From positions 124,001 to 188,000 of the forward strand of contig OY764868.1 of the NCBI GenBank assembly GCA_963668545.1: a DNA stretch of 64,000 nucleotides. The letters run 5' to 3'. Each line of letters opens with the position of its first letter. Within the stretch, counting starts at the first letter, position 1. The translations under genes and the position numbers were made by a program. Origin of the DNA: G963662265 sp963668545 (GTDB taxonomy: Bacteria; Spirochaetota; Spirochaetia; CADAEX01). This document shows positions 52,459 through 61,401 of this stretch, piece after piece. Below the pieces are notes generated by a model that had not been told where the DNA came from, did no database searches, and saw only the letters and a list, made by a program, of their open reading frames with translations.

Positions 52459-53981
52459 GACTGTTCCCCTTTTCTGATTCCTGTCATCATAAGCCCGACC
52501 TCTTTTTCATCAGTTTCAGACGCTTTAACCATTCCAATCAGTTCCCCGTTATTTATTATTGCAATCCTGTCCGAAAGGTCGAGGACCTCGTCAAGTTCAA
52601 GAGATACCAGGAGGACTGCTTTTCCGTTATCTCTCTGCTCCACAAGCCTCCTGTGTATGTATTCTATTGAACCTACATCAAGACCTCTTGTGGGCTGTAC
52701 AGCAATCAGCAGATCCGGGTTGTGGTCAACTTCCCTTCCTACAATTGCTTTCTGCTGATTTCCCCCTGAAAGTGATCTTACAGGTGTTACTGCTCCTTCG
52801 CCTGTTCTCACATCAAAGTCTTTTATGATTTTATCAGCATGTTTTCTGATTGCTTCCCTGTTCAGAATATAATTTTTTGAATAGGGTTCCTTGTTGTATA
52901 TTTCAAGTATCATGTTTTCTTCAACTGAATAATCAAGAACAAGCCCCCTTTTCTGTCTGTCTTCAGGTATATGTGCAATTCCCGACAGGATTCTCTCCCT
53001 TATTGTTGATGATGAAATATCTTTCCCGTTAAGCAGTATCCTGCCGCTTTCAGTTTTTCTTAAACCGGTCAATGCTTCGACAAGCTCAGTCTGTCCGTTT
53101 CCGTCAACACCTGCTATACCAAGTATTTCACCCTGTTTTACATCAACAGAAAAGTCCCTGAGGCCAAGTATCCCCTTGTGGTTGCTCATAACTGAAAGGT
53201 TCTGAAGTTCGAGAACCTTTTCACCGGGTTCCTGTTCCTTCTTGTCAACTGAGAAGGAAACTTTTCTCCCTACCATCATTTCCGCCATTTCTGCTTCTGT
53301 TTTTTCGGCAACATTCACTGTTCCTATGAATTTACCTTTTCGTATTACTGTACATCTGTCTGCCGCAGCTTTGATCTCTTTCAGCTTGTGGGTTATCAGT
53401 ATTATTGATTTCCCCTCAGCTTTAAGGTCTTTCATGATTTTTATAAGTTCCTGTATTTCCTGAGGGGTAAGGACAGCTGTCGGCTCATCAAAGATAAGTA
53501 CTTCAGCATCCCTGTAAAGCATTTTCAGGATTTCCACTCTCTGCTGCATTCCCACAGACACATTCTCTATCACAGCATCAGGATCAACATTGAGCCTGTA
53601 TTTTTCCGAGAGTTCCTTGATTTTTTTTGAAGCGTCTCTGAGGTTGAGCGTAAGACCCTGTTTGGGTTCCATCCCGAGAATAATATTTTCAGTGACAGTA
53701 AAGTTATGTACAAGCTTGAAATGCTGATGGACCATCCCTATTCCGAGATCATTGGCCTGGTTCGGGTTCGTAATGCTTACATCACTTCCCCTGACCCTTA
53801 TCTGTCCTGAATCCGGTTTATAAAGCCCGAACAGTATACTCATGAGGGTTGATTTCCCTGCTCCGTTTTCTCCGAGGAGGGCCAGTATTTCCCCTTTTTT
53901 CAGGCCCAGTGATATATTGTCATTGGCAACAATACCTGGAAATTCCTTCCTGATATTTTCCATCTCAACGATATATTCCAT
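52455..53981 (-). CDS. BMP-type nucleoside ABC transporter ATPase (two cassettes)
   Basis: The 508-aa protein has two tandem ABC domains, as in NupO/YufO and RbsA. The first has Walker A GENGAGKST and VEILKMLYRDAEVLIFDEPT. The second begins GEILGIAGVDGNGQTELVEA, with a degenerate Walker A, then IPEDRQKRGLVLDYSVEEN, signature LSGGNQQKAIVGREV and IAVQPTRGLDVGSIEYIH. An AAGGAG ribosome site precedes the ATG at 53981. It lies 183 bases after the binding lipoprotein gene, with a terminator between. Confidence 0.93.
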   Translation of the reverse strand: MEYIVEMENIRKEFPGIVANDNISLGLKKGEILALLGENGAGKSTLMSILFGLYKPDSGQIRVRGSDVSITNPNQANDLGIGMVHQHFKLVHNFTVTENIILGMEPKQGLTLNLRDASKKIKELSEKYRLNVDPDAVIENVSVGMQQRVEILKMLYRDAEVLIFDEPTAVLTPQEIQELIKIMKDLKAEGKSIILITHKLKEIKAAADRCTVIRKGKFIGTVNVAEKTEAEMAEMMVGRKVSFSVDKKEQEPGEKVLELQNLSVMSNHKGILGLRDFSVDVKQGEILGIAGVDGNGQTELVEALTGLRKTESGRILLNGKDISSSTIRERILSGIAHIPEDRQKRGLVLDYSVEENMILEIYNKEPYSKNYILNREAIRKHADKIIKDFDVRTGEGAVTPVRSLSGGNQQKAIVGREVDHNPDLLIAVQPTRGLDVGSIEYIHRRLVEQRDNGKAVLLVSLELDEVLDLSDRIAIINNGELIGMVKASETDEKEVGLMMTGIRKGEQS

Positions 53982-54095
53982 ATGACAATCTCCTTATTCA
54001 GTTTCTGAAATTCCAAATCCTGAAAATGGTTATTACAGGAATTTTTTTGTATAAACAGTATTATAGCATATCAAAAGCCGGAATGTAATTAAAGT

Positions 54096-54130
54096 AAAAA
54101 AAACCGCAGAGCTTTTTGCGTACTCTGCGG
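54096..54130 (-). terminator. Intrinsic terminator after the BMP lipoprotein gene
   Basis: On the minus strand CCGCAGAG/CTCTGCGG with an 11-base loop is followed by eight T residues (complement of 54096-54103). It should make the binding lipoprotein more abundant than the ATPase and permeases. Confidence 0.8.
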
Positions 54131-54164
54131 TCTTACAATATGCTGTCAGCATTTGGAATCAGTT

Positions 54165-55244
54165 TTATTTGATAAGATCACCCTGTTCAGCTGATACCTT
54201 GATATCTCCAGACTGAACTTTCTTGAAGATTTCTGATACTTTTGATTCAACATCCGGATCAAGGTTCGGGTTTTTGGCAGGAATACCCACACCGTTGTTT
54301 GATGCATCGAAAATAAATGTTTCGCTGCCGGGGAATTTTCCTTCAAGTTCTGCTTTTACCATATCAAAAGCAGCTGTTCCCACTTTCTTTGTTGCTGATG
54401 TAAGGACAACAGATTTATCCCCTTCATATATTCCGTCAGGATACTGGTCAACATCAACACCGATTATCCACACATCCTGTCCTGTTTTTGCCCTTGATTT
54501 TGCTTCATTGATTGCACCAACCCCTACGCCGCCTGCTGCGCAGAAAATTGCCTTGAGGCCTTTGTCATACATCTGTGCAGCCAGCTGCTGTCCTGCTGCA
54601 ACATCGTTGAATGTTCCCTGGTATATGATGTTTTCAGCATTTATTTTTATTTTTGTGCCCAGGTTCTCATTGGCATATTTGATACCCTGCTGGAAGCCCC
54701 AGTTGAATTTCTGTACAGGGGGAATTTCCATTCCTCCGATAAATCCCATTTCACCCTCTTTCAGCTGAAGAGAAGCAGCAACTGCTGCAAGAAACCCTGA
54801 TTCATGTTCTGCAAAAAAAACAGATACTGTATTGTCCCCTGTTTTGAATACACTGTAGTCTGCGTTATGCGGAGCCCCGTCAATGAGAACAAATTTTGCA
54901 TCAGCATATTTATCCTGAGCCTGGAAAATAGCTGTTTCGAATTTAAATCCCGGTGTTACTATAAATTTGAATCCGGCATCATAAAGGTTTCCGATTTCCT
55001 TAAGGTAATCAGCTTCTGTTGTGCCAACCGGTTTAAGGTATTTTGTTGATACAGCCAGTTCTTCTCCGGCTTTTACAATTCCTTCCCATGTTCCCTGGTT
55101 AAAGGATTTATCATCAATTGTACCGGCATCTGTAACCATTCCTACTTTCATTACTTTTTTTTCTTCCGCTTTTTTTGAACATCCTGTAAGGACAAGTGAA
55201 AAAGCCAGTAAAACTGCCAGAAAAATAATCAGTGATTTTTTCAT
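54165..55244 (-). CDS. BMP-family nucleoside-binding lipoprotein (PnrA/BmpA-like)
   Basis: The 359-aa product has a lipoprotein signal with Cys22 (LVLTGC) and the BMP fold: KVGMVTDAGTIDDKSFNQGT (ligand-contact Asp and Phe), FIVTPGFKFETAIFQ, MGFIGGMEIPPVQKFNWGFQ and the ribose-contact region IFCAAGGVGVGAINEA. Treponema PnrA (TmpC) of this family binds purine nucleosides. It leads the four-gene transporter cluster and should sit on the periplasmic membrane face. An AAGGAGAA ribosome site precedes the ATG. Confidence 0.93.
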   Translation of the reverse strand: MKKSLIIFLAVLLAFSLVLTGCSKKAEEKKVMKVGMVTDAGTIDDKSFNQGTWEGIVKAGEELAVSTKYLKPVGTTEADYLKEIGNLYDAGFKFIVTPGFKFETAIFQAQDKYADAKFVLIDGAPHNADYSVFKTGDNTVSVFFAEHESGFLAAVAASLQLKEGEMGFIGGMEIPPVQKFNWGFQQGIKYANENLGTKIKINAENIIYQGTFNDVAAGQQLAAQMYDKGLKAIFCAAGGVGVGAINEAKSRAKTGQDVWIIGVDVDQYPDGIYEGDKSVVLTSATKKVGTAAFDMVKAELEGKFPGSETFIFDASNNGVGIPAKNPNLDPDVESKVSEIFKKVQSGDIKVSAEQGDLIK

Positions 55245-55321
55245 TTTATATATTCTCCTTTTTGATTAAGCAAAATTAAATTTATTCCCATAAAAATGAG
55301 TTGTCAAGGATAAATATTTCA

Positions 55322-57304
55322 TTACCACAGTTTTGCAGGCAGTTTTATCTTGTCAGCACCCGGTATTTTTATATTGTCTGAAGGAACAGCTGAATCAAGT
55401 TTTTCTTTCAGTGCATTTTTTTCACTGGAAACAGTGCTTTTCTGGGAATCAAGTTTTTCTTTCAGAGTAGTTATTCCTTCTGCAATTCTGCTGTTTTCGT
55501 CAATATTACTGCTGAAATAGCTTTCAATACTGTCCTTTATTATCTTTTTCTGCTCTGAGGTTAGTTCTGGCGGGGAAATTGCATCTTTTAACATTTTGTC
55601 AATATTTGAATCCAGTCTGATTTCCTGTGTGTCTTTCCCTGTTTTAAATGAAAATCTGAAGTTGACAGGTGTATTTTTATTAAGGACAGAGGAAACAGTT
55701 TTTCCGGTTAAGTCGTCTGTTCCGTCCGATTTATAATTGTCTGTATTTATTTCTGCAAGTCCAGAGAGCGATCTGTCCTTTTCGATGGATGCTTCAGCTG
55801 TCAGCATGTATACCCCTTCCACTGTTTTTATGCCTGGAAGAAAATCATTTAATTTGAAATTTACTGCAGGAATATTCAGCTTGAGCATGCTGTTTTTCTC
55901 CCTTTTTTCCCTGCTGTCAAAATAGCCTTCAATACTGATGCTTTCTTTGTCCTTTTTATATGAGAGTGAAAAATCGGTCGGTTTTCCTGCCAGTTCCTGA
56001 TTATTTGTTATTGAACTGATCTGGAGAGAGTATTTTCTTTTCCCGTCAATAAAACTCCCCGATGTCTTTTCAATAATGAATCCGGGTTTATTATCAGTAA
56101 CAGGGAAGAGTATTTTTCTTCCCCGTTTGACTTTGACAGTATCAGCCTTTTCCCCCTTTTCTCTTTTCAGTTTTGATGCTATTGAAAAGGCTTTTTCATA
56201 TTTTTTAAGAACAGGCTCAAAGCTTTCCATTATATAGTTTTTTATATATTCTTTAAGATCGAATGATTGTGCAGGATTGAGCTTTTCAGTGAGCAGTGTA
56301 AAATCCCTGTTTATAGCTGTATTTACAAGTGATGTGCCTGATTTGCTGAGTTCTGATACTGATTTCAGTTTATTCCCTGTATTTTCTATGTTTACAAGAA
56401 TACCGTCAGCTGTTTTTGTTGCTGAACTGATATCTTCTGTGAGCTTTTTAATTTTATCGATTTCCAGGGCAGAGCTGATTTTAACGCTTCTGATCTCTTC
56501 AGCTTTTTTCTTAAATGCTTCAATCTGTTTCTCTGTATCATCAATTCCGTTTTCAATGTCGGTTTTTGCAGTTTCATATGATTCTTTTATTTTTTCGAGT
56601 TCAGCGGGAAGAGTGAGGTTTTCAAGATTTTCTTCTATTGCTTTAATGACAGCATCCCTGTTTATTTCAGGTGCCTTGAAAGAGGGGAGAGGACGTTTTG
56701 TTTCAGTTGTTTTATTCTCCTCCCCTCTGTCTGATACCTCACCCCTTGTCTTCCTGTCTGTATCTATTGCAAGGTATTCAAGTTCAATGTTTTCAGCGTT
56801 GAATTTCCCCTTAAGCGCTTCCTTCATCCTTATATTGATTTCAGCCTTACCTGTCTCAAACAGGTTTTTATCAGGGTTTTCCCTGTCTGTTACTCTCAGT
56901 GCCCTGTATCTGATTTCCCCCTTCAGAAGGCTAAGCGTCAGTGAATCTATTTCCGATTCTGCCTTGAATGCTGCTTCCAGTGCTTTTTCGAGACCCTTTT
57001 CTGCCAGGGGATTTTTCAGGAAAAGGAAAAAAAGGAGGATGAGAACAGCTACGGCAGCCAGGGCACCTGTTTTCCCGATACCAAGGGCTCCTGTGTTGCT
57101 TTTTACAGTTTTTGCTATTCTGTTGAGTTCCCGGATTTTCTTTTTATCAGTGACATCGGAAGGAAGATAGTATCCGTTTTCAAGCCTGTAAAGATCCAGA
57201 ACTGCTTTTTTTTCATCCTCAAGGAACAGTTTTAAAAGTATTTTTTTTCTGAATTTTTTTTCTGTATATTTTTTTCTTAATATTATATTTATTTTTTTTG
57301 CCAT
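55322..57304 (-). CDS. TIGR03545-family envelope protein
   Basis: The 660-aa protein has a Lys-rich cytoplasmic N-terminus (1-75), one helix (about 77-97, ALAAVAVLILLFFLFLKN) and a long periplasmic part. An AsmA-like segment (GLEKALEAAFKAESEIDSL, residues about 105-190) precedes a coiled-coil region (about 230-390, Glu/Lys-rich heptads). A predicted beta-rich region follows (about 400-590) and a final helix pair. The first part and the partner gene match the paired families TIGR03545/TIGR03546, which I recall being confined to bacteria with an outer membrane. The function is unknown; a role bridging the envelope is plausible. The gene starts 14 bases after its partner. Confidence 0.8.
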   Translation of the reverse strand: MAKKINIILRKKYTEKKFRKKILLKLFLEDEKKAVLDLYRLENGYYLPSDVTDKKKIRELNRIAKTVKSNTGALGIGKTGALAAVAVLILLFFLFLKNPLAEKGLEKALEAAFKAESEIDSLTLSLLKGEIRYRALRVTDRENPDKNLFETGKAEINIRMKEALKGKFNAENIELEYLAIDTDRKTRGEVSDRGEENKTTETKRPLPSFKAPEINRDAVIKAIEENLENLTLPAELEKIKESYETAKTDIENGIDDTEKQIEAFKKKAEEIRSVKISSALEIDKIKKLTEDISSATKTADGILVNIENTGNKLKSVSELSKSGTSLVNTAINRDFTLLTEKLNPAQSFDLKEYIKNYIMESFEPVLKKYEKAFSIASKLKREKGEKADTVKVKRGRKILFPVTDNKPGFIIEKTSGSFIDGKRKYSLQISSITNNQELAGKPTDFSLSYKKDKESISIEGYFDSREKREKNSMLKLNIPAVNFKLNDFLPGIKTVEGVYMLTAEASIEKDRSLSGLAEINTDNYKSDGTDDLTGKTVSSVLNKNTPVNFRFSFKTGKDTQEIRLDSNIDKMLKDAISPPELTSEQKKIIKDSIESYFSSNIDENSRIAEGITTLKEKLDSQKSTVSSEKNALKEKLDSAVPSDNIKIPGADKIKLPAKLW

Positions 57305-57318
57305 TTATTACCTTCCTT

Positions 57319-57849
57319 CTATCTCTTCAGTTCAAATGCCTTTTTAAAAATCCAGACTATTTTTGACACAATCGGGAGTTTTCCGATTTTTCTTATTATT
57401 GTGCTGGACATTATTCTGTCTCTGACTTTTTCCCTGTAAAGCCTGAGAAGAAGTTTGAACATAAAAAAGAGAGGAACAGAAAGAACTGCCATGGAAACAA
57501 TAGTTCCTGCTACCACGGTATTGCTGAAGCCTGAAAAGGGCATTACCGGCATGCTGTTCAGTTTTGTGAATAATTGTGAAAGGCTGTCTGCTGTCAGTAA
57601 ATGATAACCGATAAAATCGAGGAAAGGATCAAACAGGGGGGCTATCGGTTTCAGGACAGCTGCCATTACCATTTCGGCCCCGAAATTTATTTTCAGAAAA
57701 AAGGTCATGGCAAGTATTGTGAACCAGGTTATATTGTCCGAGGGCATTATTCCCAGAAGGACTCCAAAGGTGAGGGCTGCAGCCACTTCACCCGGTCTGT
57801 TGTTTGAGTTGAGAGCTGCAATAGTTTTAATTATCCATTTTATTATCAT
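57319..57849 (-). CDS. TIGR03546-family (DUF2062-like) membrane protein
   Basis: The 176-aa protein begins MIIKWIIKTIAALNSNNRPG, followed by EVAAALTFGVLLGIMPSDNI, the DUF2062-type Gly/Pro loop. It has about three to four helices and a basic C-terminal tail. It is the constant partner of the family encoded just downstream with a 14-base gap. The two probably form one complex in the inner membrane. Confidence 0.85.
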   Translation of the reverse strand: MIIKWIIKTIAALNSNNRPGEVAAALTFGVLLGIMPSDNITWFTILAMTFFLKINFGAEMVMAAVLKPIAPLFDPFLDFIGYHLLTADSLSQLFTKLNSMPVMPFSGFSNTVVAGTIVSMAVLSVPLFFMFKLLLRLYREKVRDRIMSSTIIRKIGKLPIVSKIVWIFKKAFELKR

Positions 57850-58060
57850 AGACTTTTCCTTATTTATCTGTATTTTCTCCTGATAAACCAGCAGGATTTC
57901 TCTATATAATAATCATTATAGACTGATACATTGTATAATTATAAGTCAGAAAATAGTCTTTTTTACAGCATTAAAAAATAATCCTGATTTTTAAGGATTC
58001 CGGGGAAGCTGAATGAATTGATTTATCTGGAGTGATGCAGACTCCGGCGCTTATTACTTG

Positions 58061-58086
58061 CAGTCAAGGGCGTAAGCCCTCAACTG
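58061..58086 (-). repeat. Stem-loop fully paired only as minus-strand RNA
   Basis: CAGTCAAGGGC (58061-58071) and GCCCTCAACTG (58076-58086) pair with a GTAA loop. Two positions are mismatched on the plus strand but become G-U pairs on the minus strand. That favours an RNA feature at the 3' end of the gene at 58105-58890. Confidence 0.35.
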
Positions 58087-58104
58087 TGTTTTAAAAAAAG
58101 AGTA

Positions 58105-58890
58105 TCAGGGTAAATCCAGGAAGCTTTCAAGAGTTTCAATTGTTTCATCAAGTTCTTTCTTCCTGTTCCTGAATACATTTTCACTGTTCCCGTAAATACC
58201 TGTCTCAACAGTGAAATTCCCTTTTTTATCAATCATTTTTTCGTAATAGTTTTTCCAGCTGTCTTCTTCATGAAGAGAATCTACAGGAATAATTTTAGCT
58301 GTTGCTTTCCAGCTTTTACTGATTCCCTTTCTTAATGTAACCAGTGTTATAAGTTCATCCGGCCTCAGTTCATTGTAAAGTTCATGATCATTTTCAGCTT
58401 CGGGAAACAGTTTTTTGTAAAACTGTTCAAACTCATGTTCCCCTTTTTCATATTCACCCTTTTTATAGAAAAAACGGGCTTTGAGGGGAAGGTTGTTCTC
58501 GTAGCAGAAATCATCTATTTCGTCATTTCCAAGGATTTCTTCAGCTTTGTCAAATTCCCCTTCCTCAATATAGCACCATGCTGTAACTGCTCCTGCTGCA
58601 GGGTTTCCTGTTTTTTCATATCCTGCAGAAGCTGTTTTGAAAAGCTTTTCCATGTTTTCAGGAGTTGAATAGTTTTTGAAATATGTAACATAAAGCTGTG
58701 TTGCCGAGGGATTTTCAGATATTGCTTTTTCAAGCACGGCATCAGCCTCTTTGAAGAACTGCCTGTCTCTGAGGTATTTTGCAGATATAAGTCTTCTTTC
58801 CCATTTAGGCCTTTTTATATTCGGGTAGATATAATAAAGAAAAATAATTACAGAAACAAATACAGCAATGAAAATTATCTTATATGCCAT
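58105..58890 (-). CDS. Unrecognised membrane-anchored helical-repeat protein
   Basis: The 261-aa product begins with one helix (residues about 3-24, IIFIAVFVSVIIFLYYIYPN). A helical region then resembles TPR/SEL1-type repeats (YLRDRQFFKEADAVLEKAIS, then AWCYIEEGEFDKAEEILGND, and RFFYKKGEYEKGEHEFEQFY). The C-terminal third is charged and irregular. I recognise no family. It starts 21 bases after a metallo-beta-lactamase-fold gene, so the two are likely cotranscribed. Confidence 0.85.
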   Translation of the reverse strand: MAYKIIFIAVFVSVIIFLYYIYPNIKRPKWERRLISAKYLRDRQFFKEADAVLEKAISENPSATQLYVTYFKNYSTPENMEKLFKTASAGYEKTGNPAAGAVTAWCYIEEGEFDKAEEILGNDEIDDFCYENNLPLKARFFYKKGEYEKGEHEFEQFYKKLFPEAENDHELYNELRPDELITLVTLRKGISKSWKATAKIIPVDSLHEEDSWKNYYEKMIDKKGNFTVETGIYGNSENVFRNRKKELDETIETLESFLDLP

Positions 58891-58911
58891 TTTATTACTC
58901 CTTTTCTTAAA

Positions 58912-59532
58912 CTATGCTGTCCACGGGTTATTAATTATCTCATCGCAAATAAGTGTTTCCGGTCCGTGGCCAGGGTACACTTTTGTTTTTTCAGGAAGTG
59001 TATAAAGTTTGTTTTTGATGGATTTTATAATCTGTTCATGATCCCCTCCGGGGAAATCTGTCCGGCCAATGCTTCTGAAGAAAAGTACATCTCCGCAGAA
59101 AAGGGATTCTGACTGTTTATGATACAATGATATACATCCCTGAGTGTGACCAGGAGTGTAAAGCACTGCAAGTTCAGATGATCCGAAGCTGATTGTATCC
59201 CCTTCAGACAGAATTATTGAAGGTTCAGGCGACTGTTCTGTGTTGATTCCGAAAAAAGATGCTCCTCCCCCTTTTCCCATCAGATCAGCAGCTTTTTCAT
59301 GTGATGCAATCTCTGTTTTTCCGGTTTTAAAAAAAGCATTCCCTCCTGTGTGATCAAAATGTCCGTGTGTATTGATAATATATTTAAGATCCAGCCTGTT
59401 GTCATTTATGTAACTGTTTATTTCACTGCTCTTATCTCCCGGATCAATCAGTACAGACTCTTTTGATTCTTCATCCTCCAGAAGATAGCAGTTTGTCTGA
59501 ACCGGTCCCAGGATAAATTTTGTGATTTTCAT
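58912..59532 (-). CDS. MBL-fold metal-dependent hydrolase (glyoxalase II-like)
   Basis: The 206-aa enzyme has the metal motif THGHFDHTGG (residues about 58-67). Further metal ligands lie in YTPGHTQGCISLY, FCGDVLFFRSIGRTDFPGG and VYPGHGPETLI. It opens FILGPVQTNCYLLEDEESKE, the usual start of the small glyoxalase II/thioesterase-like group. An upstream ATG would add ten residues, but the ATG at 59532 has an AAGGAGC ribosome site. The substrate is probably a glutathione- or other thiol-linked ester, unproven. Confidence 0.93.
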   Translation of the reverse strand: MKITKFILGPVQTNCYLLEDEESKESVLIDPGDKSSEINSYINDNRLDLKYIINTHGHFDHTGGNAFFKTGKTEIASHEKAADLMGKGGGASFFGINTEQSPEPSIILSEGDTISFGSSELAVLYTPGHTQGCISLYHKQSESLFCGDVLFFRSIGRTDFPGGDHEQIIKSIKNKLYTLPEKTKVYPGHGPETLICDEIINNPWTA

Positions 59533-59816
59533 CAGATGCTCCTTGACCTTCTGTTTATGCATTTCAGATAAATGTAAACTAATTTCATTTATAAGTGAAC
59601 CTGTTTTTCCTTATTTTGTACTGAAGCTTTTAAATCAATATCAAGACTGCGCTTTATTCCAATGAATATACAGGAATTGGGAATAAATATATTTTAATAC
59701 CTTTGTGTTGTGTATAACCACAAAAACACACAAAAACACACAGCAAATGCTTGTAATCTGCAAATAATCAATATAATATAGATTGTAACAAAGTACTTAC
59801 ACAGCGGGGCAGAATA

Positions 59817-61202
59817 ATGGATATTTTAAAAAAGCAGCAGTCAGAAATAAGCCGTGAACAGGGCGATATAAACACCGGTGATGAGAGGTTAAAATACTGG
59901 AAGAGGAATCTTGGGAAGAGGGCAAGGGAAATTTTTGAAGCGGACAGGAAATATTTCCTTCAGCAGGCCCTTTCAACTCCGGTTCTCAATGTTCTTAAAA
60001 AAACTGACGGAATTTATATAGAGGACTGTGACGGCAGAAGATATATTGATATGCATGGGAATGGTGTCCACAATGCAGGATTCAGCAACCCCGAGGTTGT
60101 CAGGGCTGTAAAAAAACAGCTTGATGATTGTCTTGCATTTACACCAAGAAGATATACAAATGAACCTGCAGTAAGGCTGGCTGAAAAGCTTGTTGAAATT
60201 ACACCTGACGGGCTTGATAAAACCCTTTTCTGTCCGGGAGGTTCGGAAGCAAATGAGATGGCACTCTCTCTTGCAAAACAGGTAACCGGAAACTTCAGAA
60301 CAATATCTTTCTGGGATTCCTTCCACGGGGCAGGTTATGCCGCATCCAGTGTCGGGGGGGAAGAACATTTCAAAGGGGGGCAGGGGCCAATGGTTCCCGG
60401 AGCTTTTAAGGTTGAATTCCCCAATTACTACAGGAATCCCTGGGGTTTTGAAGCAGAAGAGCAGGTTGACAATGAATGCCTGAGGCAGATGGAGATTATT
60501 TTTAAAAGGGAACCCGGTGTGGCTGCTGTCCTTGGAGAACCTGTTTCTGCAACCCCTGTGGTTCCAGGAAAGAATTTCTGGATCCGGGTAAAGGAGATGG
60601 CTCATAAGTACGGTGCTATGCTTATTTTTGATGAGGTAATAGAGGGATTCGGAAGGACAGGAAAGATGTTTGCCTGTGAGCATTTTGTTACGCCTGATAT
60701 CCTTGTCCTTGGAAAATCAATGGGCGGAGGGCTTGTCCCTTTTGCAGGTATTGTCACAAAATCTGAATATGATGTTCTTCCCCACAGATCAATAGGGCAC
60801 TATACACATGAAAAAAATCCTCTGTGCTCTGCTGCTGGGCTGGCGGAGATTGAATATATAGAGAATAACAATCTTGTGGAAAACTCAAGGATTGTCGGTG
60901 AGTATGCAATGGAAATGTTTAATGAGCTTAAGGAAAAGCACCCTCTTATCGGCAATGTAGCCGGGGTGGGTTGCCATATCGGTATAGACCTTGTAAAAGA
61001 CAGGGTGTCTAAGGTGCGGGCAGTCAGGGAAGCCGAATCTGTAATGTATAAGTGCATGGAAAGGGGTCTGGCTTTCAAGCTTATAGAAAGCAATATAATT
61101 ACACTTCGTCCGTCAATAATCATCAGCAGGGAAGAAATGGGCTGGTGTATTGATACGATAGAAGAAGCCCTTACTGAAGTTGAAAGGGGTGACTACTACT
61201 AG
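59817..61202 (+). CDS. Class III aminotransferase-fold PLP enzyme, PbfA-like
   Basis: The 461-aa enzyme has the class III features: the PLP loop PGGSEANEMALSLAKQ, WDSFHGAGYAASSVGG, the Asp of LIFDEVIEGFGRTGKMFACE, Schiff-base Lys300 in VLGKSMGGGLVPFAG, and GHYTHEKNPLCSAAG. The start EADRKYFLQQALSTPVLNVL and GDINTGDERLKYWKRN resemble (R)-1-hydroxy-2-aminoethylphosphonate ammonia-lyase (PbfA) as I recall it. Glutamate-semialdehyde aminomutase and ordinary omega-aminotransferases begin differently. PbfA would release ammonia and phosphonoacetaldehyde. The substrate remains unproven. A TAXI binding protein follows 199 bases downstream. Runs of seven and six G occur at 60354-60360 and 60375-60380. 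Confidence 0.6.
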   Translation: MDILKKQQSEISREQGDINTGDERLKYWKRNLGKRAREIFEADRKYFLQQALSTPVLNVLKKTDGIYIEDCDGRRYIDMHGNGVHNAGFSNPEVVRAVKKQLDDCLAFTPRRYTNEPAVRLAEKLVEITPDGLDKTLFCPGGSEANEMALSLAKQVTGNFRTISFWDSFHGAGYAASSVGGEEHFKGGQGPMVPGAFKVEFPNYYRNPWGFEAEEQVDNECLRQMEIIFKREPGVAAVLGEPVSATPVVPGKNFWIRVKEMAHKYGAMLIFDEVIEGFGRTGKMFACEHFVTPDILVLGKSMGGGLVPFAGIVTKSEYDVLPHRSIGHYTHEKNPLCSAAGLAEIEYIENNNLVENSRIVGEYAMEMFNELKEKHPLIGNVAGVGCHIGIDLVKDRVSKVRAVREAESVMYKCMERGLAFKLIESNIITLRPSIIISREEMGWCIDTIEEALTEVERGDYY

Positions 61203-61401
61203 AAATAAATTTTCAGCCAGTTGTGAGATATATCATACTTAATAACCAGACCATGTTTAACATAAATCTAACATAAAGATAAAGAATTTAGAGATAAAGG
61301 TTGATTAATTATTAGCAGAATGTTAAATGTTAGAAAATTGTTAGGATGTACACTTCTTCAGTGGATATGTGGCAATTGAAAAACAACTTAAGGAGAAGGT
61401 T

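Noticed and set aside
56277..57170. 297-residue open frame on the plus strand
   Set aside because: It is the antisense shadow of the Lys/Glu-rich TIGR03545-like gene; its Ser/Phe/Val-rich composition is the expected mirror image.
59719..59748. Short CACAAAAACA tandem stretch
   Set aside because: Just over two imperfect units of low complexity; no sign of a CRISPR or functional repeat.
59973..60683. 236-residue antisense open frame
   Set aside because: It lies wholly inside the class III PLP gene, which has clear motifs; Cys/Phe/His-rich composition is typical of antisense.
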